DNA of 64,000 bases, taken from NCBI RefSeq assembly GCF_019879105.1, contig NZ_CP082249.1:868001-932000 (forward strand), given 5' to 3'. The notes under the pieces are model-generated. The model was not told where the DNA came from. It did no database searches and worked only from the letters and a program-made list of their open reading frames with translations. A program made the position numbers and the translations under genes. Source of the DNA: Natrinema sp. SYSU A 869. Lineage in GTDB: Archaea; Halobacteriota; Halobacteria; Halobacteriales; Natrialbaceae. This document shows positions 1 to 8,669 of the stretch, in pieces; within the stretch, counting starts at the first letter, position 1, and each line of letters begins with the position of its first letter.

Positions 1-562
1 TATCGACGATATCCCGTGCGAGGACGGGATCGAGCCAGACGTGCGGGTCGAACGACGAGGGATCGTGGTCGTGCTCGCCCTCGTGGCCATCCTCGTCGTT
101 GTGATCGTGAGATTCACTGTCGCCGTCGTGGCTGTCGTTTCCGTTCTCATGGCCCCCAGCATCGACCTCGTGATCCCAGCCGAGCAGCTGGTCGTCGAGC
201 CCGCTGAGTCCGTCGATGACGGTGACCGTGTCGTAGTCGGCCTCGAGCGTCGCCGCGATGTCCTGCGCCCACGAGAACTCGGGCGTATCGAAGTAGATGA
301 ACGCACCGGAATCCGCGATCTCTCGAGTGAGGTCACCGCTTGGCGACCAGCCGTGTCCAGCTTCACCGGTCCCGACCGGATTCTCGAAGCTGATCGCGTC
401 GCCGCTGACCTGCTCGGTCCAGTCCCAGAGCGTAAAGAAGGCGGCGTAGCCGGTATCGAGGCCCGTGGTCGCACTGCCGACGTCGTCAAGACACCCGGCG
501 ATAGTGCCGGCAGTGGCCGCGCCGGCACCCGCCCTCACCAGCGCGCGTCGTGTCAGATTCAT
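1..562 (-). CDS. Zinc-type ABC transporter substrate-binding lipoprotein, 5' part (runs off left edge)
   Basis: Reading leftwards from an ATG at 562, the frame is open to base 1, so about 187 N-terminal residues are present and the C-terminus is missing. The N-terminus starts MNLTRRALVRAGAG and reaches TIAGC at about residue 24, a twin-arginine signal with a lipobox, so the protein is probably exported by Tat and lipid-anchored. The body looks like the ZnuA/TroA family of periplasmic metal-binding proteins: a region about a single Asp/Glu-rich domain, then a long His/Asp/Gly-rich loop (roughly residues 130-170, many His-Asp repeats) followed by SSFDPHVWLDP, the metal-ligand motif of the family. 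The His-rich loop points to zinc (or manganese). A TATA-like box lies about 25 bases upstream. Zinc specificity is inferred. Confidence 0.9.
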   Translation of the reverse strand, partial: MNLTRRALVRAGAGAATAGTIAGCLDDVGSATTGLDTGYAAFFTLWDWTEQVSGDAISFENPVGTGEAGHGWSPSGDLTREIADSGAFIYFDTPEFSWAQDIAATLEADYDTVTVIDGLSGLDDQLLGWDHEVDAGGHENGNDSHDGDSESHDHNDEDGHEGEHDHDPSSFDPHVWLDPVLARDIVD

Positions 563-584
563 AGTCGAGACTGGTCCCACTGAA

Positions 585-592
585 GTATAAGG
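585..592 (-). promoter_or_regulatory. TATA-box candidate for the zinc-binding lipoprotein gene
   Basis: On the minus strand this reads CCTTATAC and ends about 22 bases before the ATG at 562, the spacing expected for leaderless haloarchaeal transcripts. The next 70 bases upstream are unusually AT-rich (ttattatcc, atattattaac, gttaac), which is where a metal-dependent repressor could bind; no operator is identified. Confidence 0.45.
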
Positions 593-746
593 GTTATTAT
601 CCAGGTGGGAGATATTATTAACAGGCAGGTTCAGTAGTCGGCCATGTTAACAACAACTGGCCATATAGCGAGCTGAGTTATTACCAGTGTCGAGAGGAAC
701 GATAGCGATCGCGTCTCGACGGCGAGTGTGCGCCCGCTCGAGGTGC

Positions 747-1169
747 CTACTCGAGGGACACCTTGAGTTCGATCCCGTCGAGCCGGCGGTACGTCGGTTT
801 CCGATCGGGATCGGCGTTGCGAACGATGTCGAACGCGTCGAATCGGACGACGAGCCGTCCCGGCTCGATCGTCGCGCGAAGCACGGGGCCGCAACTCGTC
901 ACGACGACGTAGGGCGGCCCTGGGACGGGGCGGGCCTGGAGCTCGTGGCCGGTCGCCTCGACCACGTCGGCAAGCACGTTCGGCAGGAGTTGAAGGATCT
1001 CCGCCTCCTCGAGGGCCCGGTTGAGTCCGTCGGCGACCGCGTCGCCGTCGGTCGTTCGGGAGGTATCCCAGGGGTCGGCGATCGCGTCGGCGCAGGCGTC
1101 GATCCCGTCGACGATCGACACGTGTTCGGCCTGAATTCGACGCCGAGCGGCCCGGACTGAATGGGACAC
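747..1169 (-). CDS. Conserved haloarchaeal protein of unknown function
   Basis: 140 residues from a GTG at 1169; there is no in-frame ATG near the start. The protein is acidic and soluble, without signal peptide or membrane segment. The N-terminal half is helical (ARRRIQAEHVSIVDGIDACADAI, read as two helices), the C-terminal half looks like a small beta sheet ending with ELKVSLE. It contains one Cys (VVTSCGPVL). The composition is strongly acidic with high third-position GC, so it is a real gene rather than a shadow of other frames. I do not recognise a named domain. It is transcribed in the same direction as the zinc-binding lipoprotein but sits upstream of it with a 184-base gap, so a shared operon is unlikely. 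Confidence 0.75.
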   Translation of the reverse strand: MSHSVRAARRRIQAEHVSIVDGIDACADAIADPWDTSRTTDGDAVADGLNRALEEAEILQLLPNVLADVVEATGHELQARPVPGPPYVVVTSCGPVLRATIEPGRLVVRFDAFDIVRNADPDRKPTYRRLDGIELKVSLE

Positions 1170-1282
1170 GGTATTCGGTCGAACGGCGACTCACTAAGAT
1201 GTCCCGACTCGGTCGTGAGCATGTCACCGAGAGCAACAGTTAGTCACGGTGAATCGCCGACGAAGTGGTGTCGATAGTATAG

Positions 1283-1288
1283 TTTTAC
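1283..1288 (+). promoter_or_regulatory. TATA-box candidate for the cupin gene
   Basis: TTTTAC ends 24 bases before the ATG at 1313, within an AT-rich tract (tagtatagttttac). The spacing implies a leaderless transcript. Confidence 0.45.
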
Positions 1289-1312
1289 TGTTGCCCTCGT
1301 GAATGAGGCAAT

Positions 1313-1687
1313 ATGACATACCGAAAGGTCAACTACGAGGATGTCGAGCAGGTCTCGAGCGCGATGCATGTTCTCAGCGATCCCCTCGAGACCGAGCAGG
1401 TGGGGGTTACGGTGGCCCGTTGCGACCCCGGCTGGAACAGCAAGCCTCACGATCACACCGACAACGACCACGAGGAGGTGTACGTCCTCATCGAGGGAAC
1501 GGCGATGGTCGTCGTCGACGACGAACCGATCGCAATGGAGACCGGTGACGCGCTGTGGATCCCGCCCGAATCGACGCGCCAGATCCGCAACGGCGACCAC
1601 GAGAGCGCGTTCGTCCTCGTGAGCGCGCCGAGTATCGCGGACGAAGACGGCGACGACGAGTGGTCGCTCTCCGGCTTCGCCGGCTAG
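1313..1687 (+). CDS. Cupin domain protein
   Basis: 124 residues forming one small beta-barrel cupin. Cupin motif 1 is visible as HDHTDNDHEEVYVLIEG (about residues 46-62), supplying His and Glu metal ligands, and motif 2 as GDALWIPPESTRQIRN (about residues 76-92), where the usual motif-2 His is replaced by a Thr/Arg stretch. The C-terminal tail is acidic. Such single-domain cupins bind a metal and may be enzymes, sensors or storage proteins; nothing nearby fixes the substrate. The start is set by a TATA box 25 bases upstream. It is separate from its neighbours (gap of 120 bases to the next gene). Confidence 0.85.
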   Translation: MTYRKVNYEDVEQVSSAMHVLSDPLETEQVGVTVARCDPGWNSKPHDHTDNDHEEVYVLIEGTAMVVVDDEPIAMETGDALWIPPESTRQIRNGDHESAFVLVSAPSIADEDGDDEWSLSGFAG

Positions 1688-1806
1688 TCTCGAGTCGCCA
1701 TCGGGCCGGTTGCGGACCACCAACCGACATTCGGCGGGACGATTTAGTAGCCCGCGTGGTCGTCGGTGGTAGGTGACTCTCGATTTACTCGAAACACCAC
1801 GCGGTC

Positions 1807-2253
1807 GTGTCGCTCGTCGTCGCTGGGGTTCTAACCGCTCTATTGCCACCGGTTTCCCTGTTCGGTGACACCATTCCGGCTGCAGTCGTCATCGCTTACG
1901 GTACCGCCGTCGGCGTCTTTATCGATCTCGATCACTTTCTCATCGCCCGGTTCAAGACCGGGCGCTGGGACGCTGTCCGATTCTGTCTGTCGAATCCGCG
2001 TGCAGCGGTCGCCGATCAGTCAGAGATTTTCGAACCCGGCGACGTCGGCGTCCTCTCGCGGCTGTTGAGCCACGTGGTGATCGGCGGCATCGTCGTTCCA
2101 GTGATCGCCGCCGTCAGCGTCCCCCTTGCGATCGTGACCGGAGCCGTCCTCTATGCGCACCTGCTGGCTGATCTCGTCTGGGATATCTACCTGCTCGAGC
2201 AGCACGCGGACGTGGCGGTTTCGACGGACGATCTCGTCCAAATGATTCGGTAG
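1807..2253 (+). CDS. Multi-pass membrane protein with a DxDH motif (YdjM/DUF457-like)
   Basis: 148 residues from a GTG at 1807; an in-frame TGA at 1774 rules out a longer N-terminus. At least three hydrophobic segments are visible: residues about 1-35, 85-115 and a shorter one near 120-130. The first ends with FIDLDHFLIARF and the third carries HLLADLVWD; paired Asp/His motifs at the membrane face are typical of the LexA-regulated YdjM-like putative metal-dependent hydrolases. That relationship is my inference from the pattern, not an alignment. The middle section (residues 45-80) is hydrophilic and probably cytoplasmic. The gene stands alone between a cupin and an acyl-CoA dehydrogenase gene. 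Confidence 0.75.
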   Translation: MSLVVAGVLTALLPPVSLFGDTIPAAVVIAYGTAVGVFIDLDHFLIARFKTGRWDAVRFCLSNPRAAVADQSEIFEPGDVGVLSRLLSHVVIGGIVVPVIAAVSVPLAIVTGAVLYAHLLADLVWDIYLLEQHADVAVSTDDLVQMIR

Positions 2254-2301
2254 CGGGTGGTCGCCGCGATATCCCAGCTACGGGTTGCACTATTTGCCCC
2301 C

Positions 2302-2309
2302 GATTATTT
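2302..2309 (+). promoter_or_regulatory. TATA-box candidate for the acyl-CoA dehydrogenase gene
   Basis: GATTATTT ends 24 bases before the ATG at 2334, supporting that ATG over the GTG at 2328 as the start of a leaderless message. Confidence 0.4.
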
Positions 2310-2333
2310 CCACTACGGGAGCATCATGTGGGT

Positions 2334-3485
2334 ATGGAACTACTCGACGAAAGCATCGTCCCGGAGCACGCACGCGACGTCAAGGCTGAGGCCCGCGAGT
2401 TCGCACAGGAACACATCCGACCCAACGCACAGGAGTACTTCCAATCGGGCGAGTATCCCGAGGAGATCCTCGAGGCAGGCCGGAAAGCCGATCTCGTCGC
2501 ACAGGACATCCCGGAGGAGTGGGGCGGTCGGGGACTCGATCTGGCGCAGTTGCTCGCGCTCACGGAGGAGTTCTACCGGGCCGACGCGGGGATCGCGCTG
2601 ACGCTGCAGTTGGCGAGTTTCGGCTGTGAGATTACCTACGAGCACGGGACGGACGAACAGTGTGAGGAGTACGTTCAGCCGGTCGCAGAGGGCGAGCAGC
2701 GCTCCGGGCTCGCAGTCTCCGAACCCGACACGGGCAGCGACCTCGCGGGGATGCAGACCACGGCCGAGAAGGAGGGCGACGAGTACGTCATTAACGGCGA
2801 GAAGTACTGGATCGGCAACGGCGTCGAGGCGGACTGGATTACGCTCTACGCGCGTACCGGTGATGACGATGACAGTCGCTACGGTAACCACTCGATGTTC
2901 ATCGTCCCGACGGATACCGACGGCTACGAGGCCGAGCACATCCCCGAGAAGATGGCGATGCGCGCCTCGAAGCAGGCCCACATCGAGTTCGACGACTGCC
3001 GAATCCCAGAGGAGAACCTGATCGGCTCGGAGGGTGACGGCTTCATGCTGCTCGCGGACTTCTTCAATCACGGTCGCGTCGCCGTCGCCGGCCACGGCCT
3101 CGGCATCGCCGCGGCCGCCATCGAGGAAGCCTGGGAGTTTACCCACGACCGCGAGGAGTTCGGGCGGACGATCAGCGACTTCCAGTCCGTCCAGCACGGC
3201 CTCGCGGACATGCTGGTCGAGTTCGAGAGCGCCCGGACGCTCGTCTGGCGCGCCCGCGAGAAGGTCGCGACCGAGGACAACGCCGGCTACTGGGCCGCGA
3301 TGGCGAAGACGAAGGCGACGGAAACGGCGGTCGACGTCGCCGAGCAGGGGATGCAGTTCCACGGCGGCCGCTCGATTCTCGACGAGCGTCGGATCGCTCG
3401 CGTCTACCGCGACGCACGGATTCCGGTCATCTACGAGGGGGCGAACGAAATTCAGCGCAACCTGATTTACGGTCAGGCACCCTGA
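2334..3485 (+). CDS. Acyl-CoA dehydrogenase
   Basis: 383 residues, the normal length of the family. It catalyses FAD-dependent alpha,beta-dehydrogenation of an acyl-CoA, the first step of beta-oxidation, passing electrons to an electron-transfer flavoprotein. The N-terminal helical domain is followed by the middle beta domain with GLAVSEPDTGSDLAG (FAD/substrate binding) and INGEKYWIGNG, then the C-terminal four-helix domain with HGGRSILDE and IYEGANEIQRNLI, where the Glu of YEG is the usual catalytic base. Start chosen at the ATG at 2334 because a TATA box sits 25 bases upstream. A second acyl-CoA dehydrogenase and a hydroxyacyl-CoA dehydrogenase/hydratase follow within 6 kb, so the locus is a fatty-acid degradation region. 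Chain-length preference cannot be told from sequence. Confidence 0.95.
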   Translation: MELLDESIVPEHARDVKAEAREFAQEHIRPNAQEYFQSGEYPEEILEAGRKADLVAQDIPEEWGGRGLDLAQLLALTEEFYRADAGIALTLQLASFGCEITYEHGTDEQCEEYVQPVAEGEQRSGLAVSEPDTGSDLAGMQTTAEKEGDEYVINGEKYWIGNGVEADWITLYARTGDDDDSRYGNHSMFIVPTDTDGYEAEHIPEKMAMRASKQAHIEFDDCRIPEENLIGSEGDGFMLLADFFNHGRVAVAGHGLGIAAAAIEEAWEFTHDREEFGRTISDFQSVQHGLADMLVEFESARTLVWRAREKVATEDNAGYWAAMAKTKATETAVDVAEQGMQFHGGRSILDERRIARVYRDARIPVIYEGANEIQRNLIYGQAP

Positions 3486-3681
3486 GTGGCGGACTAGCCG
3501 ATAACTCTGCCGATTACAGTTCGAGTCCCTCCCCTCTTCTCCAGGGAATCGCCCCATTCCCGTCTCCGGGAGCCCGCGCCGCGGACTGATTGGTCGAAAG
3601 AACAATCCCGTTCGGAATCATGTGTCCTGACGAACCCGCTATCGTCGTGTCAGAGATGTTTCCAGCCAGCATTCCATTGAT

Positions 3682-5655
3682 ATGAGCCGGCCACGCGTAC
3701 TCTGTGTGAGCAGCGATCGCTCGACGCGAGCGTCGATCACACTGTCGCTGACGGACGCACCCGTCGATGTCATCATTGCGCAACGATTCGTCGATGCGGT
3801 CGACCGACTCAACCACGAGTCGATCGACGCGGTCGTCATCGATGCGAGAACGATCGCGAACGCCGCGGCGCTCGTTGACACCGTCGACGCAGCGACGCCG
3901 ACGTTCGTCTACCAGGAAACTGACGGCGATACCGGTGCCGTGCTGACACGGGTCAACACTCGAGCGGCCGACGCCGATTCGACGACGCAACTGGCGAACA
4001 CGATCACTGAGGGCATCGCGGCCGGGACGGGTGCCGAAATGCCGACCGAAATCGAGGACGACGCCGACGGTAGCGCCACGGCCGATGGGACCGTCGCGGC
4101 GGATCGAGAGCTTCCCGACGACCTCGAGCGACTCGTGAGTCGGGTCCGGAGCCGACTGGTCGACGCTACGTCGCCGCTGACCGTCGAACGGGTGCTCCGT
4201 GAGGAACTGATGGACGGCGATCGGTTCGCGTTCGTCTGGATCGGCGAGTACGACCGCGGCGAACGAGCGATCATTCCGTGGCTGTCCGATCCCGAGGCCC
4301 TGGAGTGGCCGCTCCAGCGACCGTTCGATATCGGCACCGGCGACCAGCCGCTGCTCGAACGCGTCATCCGCACCCGAACCCTCCAGATCCGGCAATATGA
4401 CGAGACGGACGGTGCTGCCGTCCCGTTCGGAGATCGCGCAGTCGAGCAGGGCGTTCAGTCGGTCGCCGCCGTCCCGCTCGCCGCACACGGTGACATGTAC
4501 GGCGTCGCCGTCATCTACGCGACGGACCCGCTCTCCGAGCACGAACGGGAGGCGGTTCAGGCGGTCACCGAGGCTGCGTCCCACGTCCTCGAGACGATCG
4601 CGATCCGCGGCCGACTCGAACAACAGGAACGAACGCTCCACCGGTATGAGCGACTCGTCGAGACGGCCGGTGACGGAATGTACGTGCTGGACAACGCGGG
4701 CCACATCATGACCGTCAACGACGCGATCCTCGAGATGACCGGCTACAGCCGTGAGGGACTGCTCGGCGAGCACGCGTCGATCCTGTTCGATCACGAGGAC
4801 GTCGAGGCCGGCGAGGCGATCATCCGATCGCTCCTCAAAAGCGGCGGGAGTACCGACACGCTCGAACTGACGGTCGAGACGAAGGCCGGAGAGACGATTT
4901 CCTGCGAGGCCCAAATCGCCATCCTCGTCCCCGACGGGGAGTTCCGCGGCTCCGTCGGGGTGCTTCGGGACGTCACCGAACGGAAACGCCAGGAACGGAA
5001 ACTCCACGAACGCAACGAGCGACTCGACGCCTTCACACGAATCGTCAGCCACGACCTCCGGAACCCGCTCGGCGTCGCACAGGGCTATCTCGAGCTGCTC
5101 GAGGAGACCGGCGACCCCACCTACGCCGAGAAGACTCGCAACGGACTCGACCGGATGGAGTCGATCATCGAGGACGTATTGGCCATCGCCCGCGAGGGAG
5201 AATGGGCGGCCGACACCGATCCCGTCGACCTCGAATCGATCGCTCGCGAGGCGTGGGATCACGTCTCGACGGCGGAGACGACGCTGTCGGTCACGGAGAC
5301 GATGACGCTCGCGGCCGACCGCTCGCGACTCTTGCGACTCCTCGAGAACTGTTTCCGCAATAGTATCGAACACGGCGAGACGACCGAGACCGTTCGCGTC
5401 AGGCCTCTCGAGAGCGACGAGCGAACTGACGAGACGCAGGGGTTCTTCATCGAGGACGACGGCGAGGGGCTCCCTGCGGAACTCCGAGACGAAATCTTCG
5501 ATCCGTCCGCGTCCACCTCCACGGAAGGGTTAGGAATCGGCCTCTGGATTGTCAGAGAAGTCGCTACCGGACACGGGTGGTCGGTCGTTGCGACGGAGAG
5601 CGATACCGGAGGGGCACGCTTCGAGTTCGAAATCGGCGCTCAGTTCTCGGACTGA
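3682..5655 (+). CDS. Sensor histidine kinase with receiver-like, GAF and PAS domains
   Basis: 657 residues, no membrane segment, so a cytoplasmic sensor. Residues 1-120 look like a degenerate receiver (VLCVSSD and VVIDART, but without the normal acidic cluster and Lys). A GAF domain spans about 150-315, a PAS domain about 320-440 (AGDGMYVLDNAGHIMTVND), then a HisKA helix with IVSHDLRNPLG (phospho-accepting His near residue 456) and an HATPase domain with N-box ENCFRNSIEHGE (about 553), DDGEGLP (about 592) and GLGIGLWIV (about 616). A response regulator with HalX output converges on it with a 16-base overlap of the 3' ends, so the two are likely partners. The signal is unknown; GAF and PAS suggest a redox or small-ligand cue. 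Confidence 0.93.
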   Translation: MSRPRVLCVSSDRSTRASITLSLTDAPVDVIIAQRFVDAVDRLNHESIDAVVIDARTIANAAALVDTVDAATPTFVYQETDGDTGAVLTRVNTRAADADSTTQLANTITEGIAAGTGAEMPTEIEDDADGSATADGTVAADRELPDDLERLVSRVRSRLVDATSPLTVERVLREELMDGDRFAFVWIGEYDRGERAIIPWLSDPEALEWPLQRPFDIGTGDQPLLERVIRTRTLQIRQYDETDGAAVPFGDRAVEQGVQSVAAVPLAAHGDMYGVAVIYATDPLSEHEREAVQAVTEAASHVLETIAIRGRLEQQERTLHRYERLVETAGDGMYVLDNAGHIMTVNDAILEMTGYSREGLLGEHASILFDHEDVEAGEAIIRSLLKSGGSTDTLELTVETKAGETISCEAQIAILVPDGEFRGSVGVLRDVTERKRQERKLHERNERLDAFTRIVSHDLRNPLGVAQGYLELLEETGDPTYAEKTRNGLDRMESIIEDVLAIAREGEWAADTDPVDLESIAREAWDHVSTAETTLSVTETMTLAADRSRLLRLLENCFRNSIEHGETTETVRVRPLESDERTDETQGFFIEDDGEGLPAELRDEIFDPSASTSTEGLGIGLWIVREVATGHGWSVVATESDTGGARFEFEIGAQFSD

Positions 5656-6212
5656 AGGTCCTGGAACGCGCCGACGAAGTCGTCGTGGGAGGACATGCCG
5701 GAAACCGTCTCATTGACTCGCTGCTCGAGCTCCGCAACCCGGTCGTGGAGCTCCTGGTACTCCTCGTTGTCCGCGAGTTCCCGATCGGCCTTCTCCGACT
5801 CCAGTAATGCCTTCTTCGAGACGAGCGCATAGTACTCCTGAATGTCGGATTCGTAGTCCGACCGGTCGGCGACGTCCTCGACCATCTCGACGAGTTCGTC
5901 CTTCGAGACCGGTTTGACCAGGTAGTCGTCGAAGCCCATCTCGATGATATCGAAGTCGGGATCGACCGCCGTCACCATGACGACCCGCGTATCGTATCCC
6001 TGCTCGCGGATTCGCTCGAGCACTTCATCACCGGAGAGTCCCGGCATCCGTCGGTCTAGCAGAACGACCTCGACGGAGTCTGCCATGCTCTCGAGTGCTT
6101 CCTCTCCGTCGTACGCCGTCTCGACGGCCCACCCATCCTGTAGCCACGCGGCGAACAGGTCCGCGAGTCGAGCTTCGTCGTCGACGACGAGCACCTCGGG
6201 CCCGTCACTCAT
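5640..6212 (-). CDS. Response regulator with HalX output domain
   Basis: 190 residues. Residues 1-118 are a complete receiver: acidic pair in VVDDEARL, phospho-accepting Asp53 in VVLLDRRMPG, conserved Thr in VMVTA and Lys in DYLVKPVSK. Residues about 120-185 form the helical, charged HalX domain (ALLESEKADRELADNEEY), a halophile-specific output module of unknown activity that lacks a recognisable DNA-binding motif. It points towards the sensor kinase gene and its last 16 bases overlap that gene's end, an arrangement that can couple their expression by antisense effects. The upstream 368 bases hold its promoter. Confidence 0.93.
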   Translation of the reverse strand: MSDGPEVLVVDDEARLADLFAAWLQDGWAVETAYDGEEALESMADSVEVVLLDRRMPGLSGDEVLERIREQGYDTRVVMVTAVDPDFDIIEMGFDDYLVKPVSKDELVEMVEDVADRSDYESDIQEYYALVSKKALLESEKADRELADNEEYQELHDRVAELEQRVNETVSGMSSHDDFVGAFQDLQSEN

Positions 6213-6580
6213 TGGGTAACCCCTCCATTCTCTTCATCGATTGCAGCCACGCGTCACCAATGGTACCTCTGGGTGATAAATCTCGCGACCAAATATCATA
6301 TTTCATGAATGTAAATCGTTCAAACACAGTCAGCAATTCGGTTACATATCGAATTTGATCGCGAGGGATATCAGGTTACTGCAATTATCTCGCGGCGAAG
6401 AGTAGCCGGATCGCGCGACCGACGAAGGCAAGTGGAGACGTTTCGACGGACCGGATCGAATCCGAACGCAATTAGTTGGCTCCGACCGTCAGACTCCCCT
6501 GCCCAGTCGAGACGATTACGTCCCTTCGAACTCCGGCTCTGTTCCGAAAGACTCGCTCCGCTCGTCGTTCGACGGTCGCC
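6213..6580. other. Intergenic region with an echo of the neighbouring gene's 3' end
   Basis: No gene seen in these 368 bases. An AT-rich part near 6270-6360 (atcatatttcatgaatg, catatcgaatttgatc) probably carries the promoter of the HalX regulator. Bases 6522-6540 (cccttcgaactccggctct) nearly repeat 6587-6605, the antisense of the last codons (EPEFEGK) of the hydroxyacyl-CoA dehydrogenase gene, so a short piece of that gene's 3' end appears to have been duplicated or left behind downstream of its stop. Confidence 0.5.
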
Positions 6581-8554
6581 TCACTTCCCTTCGAACTCCG
6601 GTTCTTCGTCACCCATGAAGGCCATAATGCCCTCCATTAGATCGTCGGTCGCCATCAGGTGGCCGAAAGCGGAGGCCTCGTACTCGAGGCCGGCCTCCGT
6701 GTCGTCGCGACCGGCGAGCATCGCGCGCTTGGTGAACTTCTGAGCGATCGGCGGGCCGCCGGCGAGATCGGTCGCCAACTCGAGCGCGCGGTCCTCGAGT
6801 TCGTCGTTGTCGACGAGTTCGTTGACGAAGCCGTAGTCGGCCATCGTCTCGGCGTCGTAGCGCTCGGCGGTGAGGATAATCTCCTTCGCACGGCCCTCGC
6901 CGACGATGTGCTTGAGCCGCTGGGTGCCGCCCCAGCCGGGAATGAGTCCGAGATCGAGTTCGGGCTGGCCGAACTCGGAGCGCTCGCTCGCCACGCGCAG
7001 GTCGGCACAGGTGGCGAGTTCCATTCCGCCGCCGAGACAGAAGCCGTCGATCCCCGCGACGACGGGCATATCACAGGCCTCGAGTTCACCGAACGTTGAC
7101 TGTCCCAGTCGCGAGAGTTCCTGTCCCTCGATCGGGTCGGCACCGTCGCCGGCCATGCTCTGGACGTCCGCCCCCGCGGAGAACGCCTTCTCGCCCTCGC
7201 CGGTGACGAGGAGCGTGCGAACCTCGTCGTCGGCCTCCAGGTGCTCGATCGCTGCGGACAGTTCCTCAAGCAGCTCGTCACTGATCGTGTTCATCCGGTG
7301 TGGCCGGTCGAGGACGATATGGCCGACCATATCGCCGGGGTACTCGATGCGGATCGTCCCGAAGTCTGTCGCGTCCGCGTCCTCCTCTGCCTCGTAGAAA
7401 CCGCCCGCCTCGGCTCGCTCCGCGAGGTATTCCGCGGGCGCGTACCGCTCGTGGCCGGTCTCCTCGTAGGCCTCCGTGAGCGTCTCGTGGAGCGTCTCGA
7501 GGCCATAGTCGTCGACCAGCTTGACGGGGCCGTCGGGAAAGCCGGCCCCGAGCTGGACGGCCTCGTCGATCGACTCCGGCGGGGCGACGTCGCCGCCGAT
7601 CAGCTTCGCGGCCTCGTTCGCCATCGTCGCGAGGAGTCGTTCCGTGACGAAATCCGACTGCTGATCGGTCGGGATCTGGACGCCCTCGCCGTCCTCGTAA
7701 TCGTAGAAGCCCTTGCCCGTCTTCTTACCGAACTCCTCGTTTTCGACCTTCTCAGCCAGGAGCGGAGCCGGCTCGTAGGCTTCGCCCAGCACCTCGTGCA
7801 TGTACTCGAGGACGTGATAACTGACGTCGTTACCGACCTGATCGCCGAGTTCGAAGCTGCCCATCGGTAGGCCCATGTCGTACTTTGTCGTCGAGTCGAC
7901 CTCGGCGATGGTTGCCTCGTCATTGCTGACGAGCCACGCGGCCTCGTTCATCAGGGGCACGAGGATGCGGTTGACGATGAAGCCGGGCGAGTCCTTGTGG
8001 ACTCTCACCGGCGTCTTGCCGAGATCCTCGGCGAGTTCCGCCGTCACCTCGAGGGTCTCCTCGGCGCTCTCGGCACCCGAAATCACTTCCACGAGCTGCA
8101 TCCGCACCGGCGGATTAAAGAAGTGCATCCCGCAGAACTGCTCGGGCCGCTCGGTGAACTCGGCGAGATCCGTGATCGAGAGGCTCGAGGTATTCGTCGC
8201 GAAGATTGCGCGGTCGGGCGCGGCCTCCTCGAGTTCGGTATAGACGTCCTTTTTGATTTCCATCTGTTCGGGGACCGCCTCGATGACGAAATCGGTGTCG
8301 GCAACGGCCTCCGCCATGTCGACCAGCGGCGTCACTCGCTCGAGGGCGGCGTCGGCCTCTGCCTCGGTGAGCTGATCGTTCTCGGCGAGTTTGCCCAGCG
8401 ACCACTCGATCTGCTCGTAGCCGTTCTGGACGAACTCCTCTTTGATATCGCGCATGTTCACGTCGTAGCCCGCCATCGCGGCGACCTCTGCGATACCGTG
8501 ACCCATGTTGCCCGCACCCAGAACTGTGATGGTGTTGATATCCTCTAGGTCCAT
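6581..8554 (-). CDS. Bifunctional 3-hydroxyacyl-CoA dehydrogenase / enoyl-CoA hydratase
   Basis: 657 residues starting MDLEDINTITVLGAGNM; the ATG at 8554 is preferred over an upstream TTG because the Rossmann motif begins ten residues later. Residues 1-290 are the NAD-binding dehydrogenase half (VLGAGNMGHGIAE; catalytic His in CGMHFFNPP near 137; KDSPGFIVNRI), about 290-385 the helical dimer domain, and about 395-657 a crotonase-fold hydratase with FSAGADVQ, the oxyanion loop GIDGFCLGGGMELA and GLIPGWGGTQRL. It carries out hydration of enoyl-CoA and oxidation of the 3-hydroxyacyl-CoA in beta-oxidation. The order, dehydrogenase first, is opposite to bacterial FadB and is the one known from archaeal two-domain enzymes. 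It is divergent from the acyl-CoA dehydrogenase at 8670, sharing a 115-base promoter region. Confidence 0.95.
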   Translation of the reverse strand: MDLEDINTITVLGAGNMGHGIAEVAAMAGYDVNMRDIKEEFVQNGYEQIEWSLGKLAENDQLTEAEADAALERVTPLVDMAEAVADTDFVIEAVPEQMEIKKDVYTELEEAAPDRAIFATNTSSLSITDLAEFTERPEQFCGMHFFNPPVRMQLVEVISGAESAEETLEVTAELAEDLGKTPVRVHKDSPGFIVNRILVPLMNEAAWLVSNDEATIAEVDSTTKYDMGLPMGSFELGDQVGNDVSYHVLEYMHEVLGEAYEPAPLLAEKVENEEFGKKTGKGFYDYEDGEGVQIPTDQQSDFVTERLLATMANEAAKLIGGDVAPPESIDEAVQLGAGFPDGPVKLVDDYGLETLHETLTEAYEETGHERYAPAEYLAERAEAGGFYEAEEDADATDFGTIRIEYPGDMVGHIVLDRPHRMNTISDELLEELSAAIEHLEADDEVRTLLVTGEGEKAFSAGADVQSMAGDGADPIEGQELSRLGQSTFGELEACDMPVVAGIDGFCLGGGMELATCADLRVASERSEFGQPELDLGLIPGWGGTQRLKHIVGEGRAKEIILTAERYDAETMADYGFVNELVDNDELEDRALELATDLAGGPPIAQKFTKRAMLAGRDDTEAGLEYEASAFGHLMATDDLMEGIMAFMGDEEPEFEGK

Positions 8555-8637
8555 GGACCAGAATCCCATTCGGACCCGTTTCAACGTTTCCCTCTCCTTT
8601 AGTAGAAACTATATTTCTGTTTACTCCCGGTTACAAA

Positions 8638-8646
8638 GCTCTTTAT
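8638..8646 (+). promoter_or_regulatory. TATA-box candidate for the second acyl-CoA dehydrogenase gene
   Basis: The sequence gctctttat ends about 24 bases before the ATG at 8670. The 115-base gap to the divergent hydratase gene also holds an AT-rich tract at 8602-8622 (gaaactatatttctg) that could serve the minus strand. Confidence 0.35.
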
Positions 8647-8669
8647 CACTCGGATAGTATCGATTGTCC

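Noticed and set aside
2340-3605. A 421-residue open frame on the minus strand opposite the acyl-CoA dehydrogenase
   Set aside because: It is a shadow caused by high third-position GC; it has no family motifs and lies wholly within the dehydrogenase gene.
3514-5373. A 619-residue minus-strand frame across the sensor kinase
   Set aside because: No recognisable domain, while the plus strand has complete HisKA/HATPase motifs.
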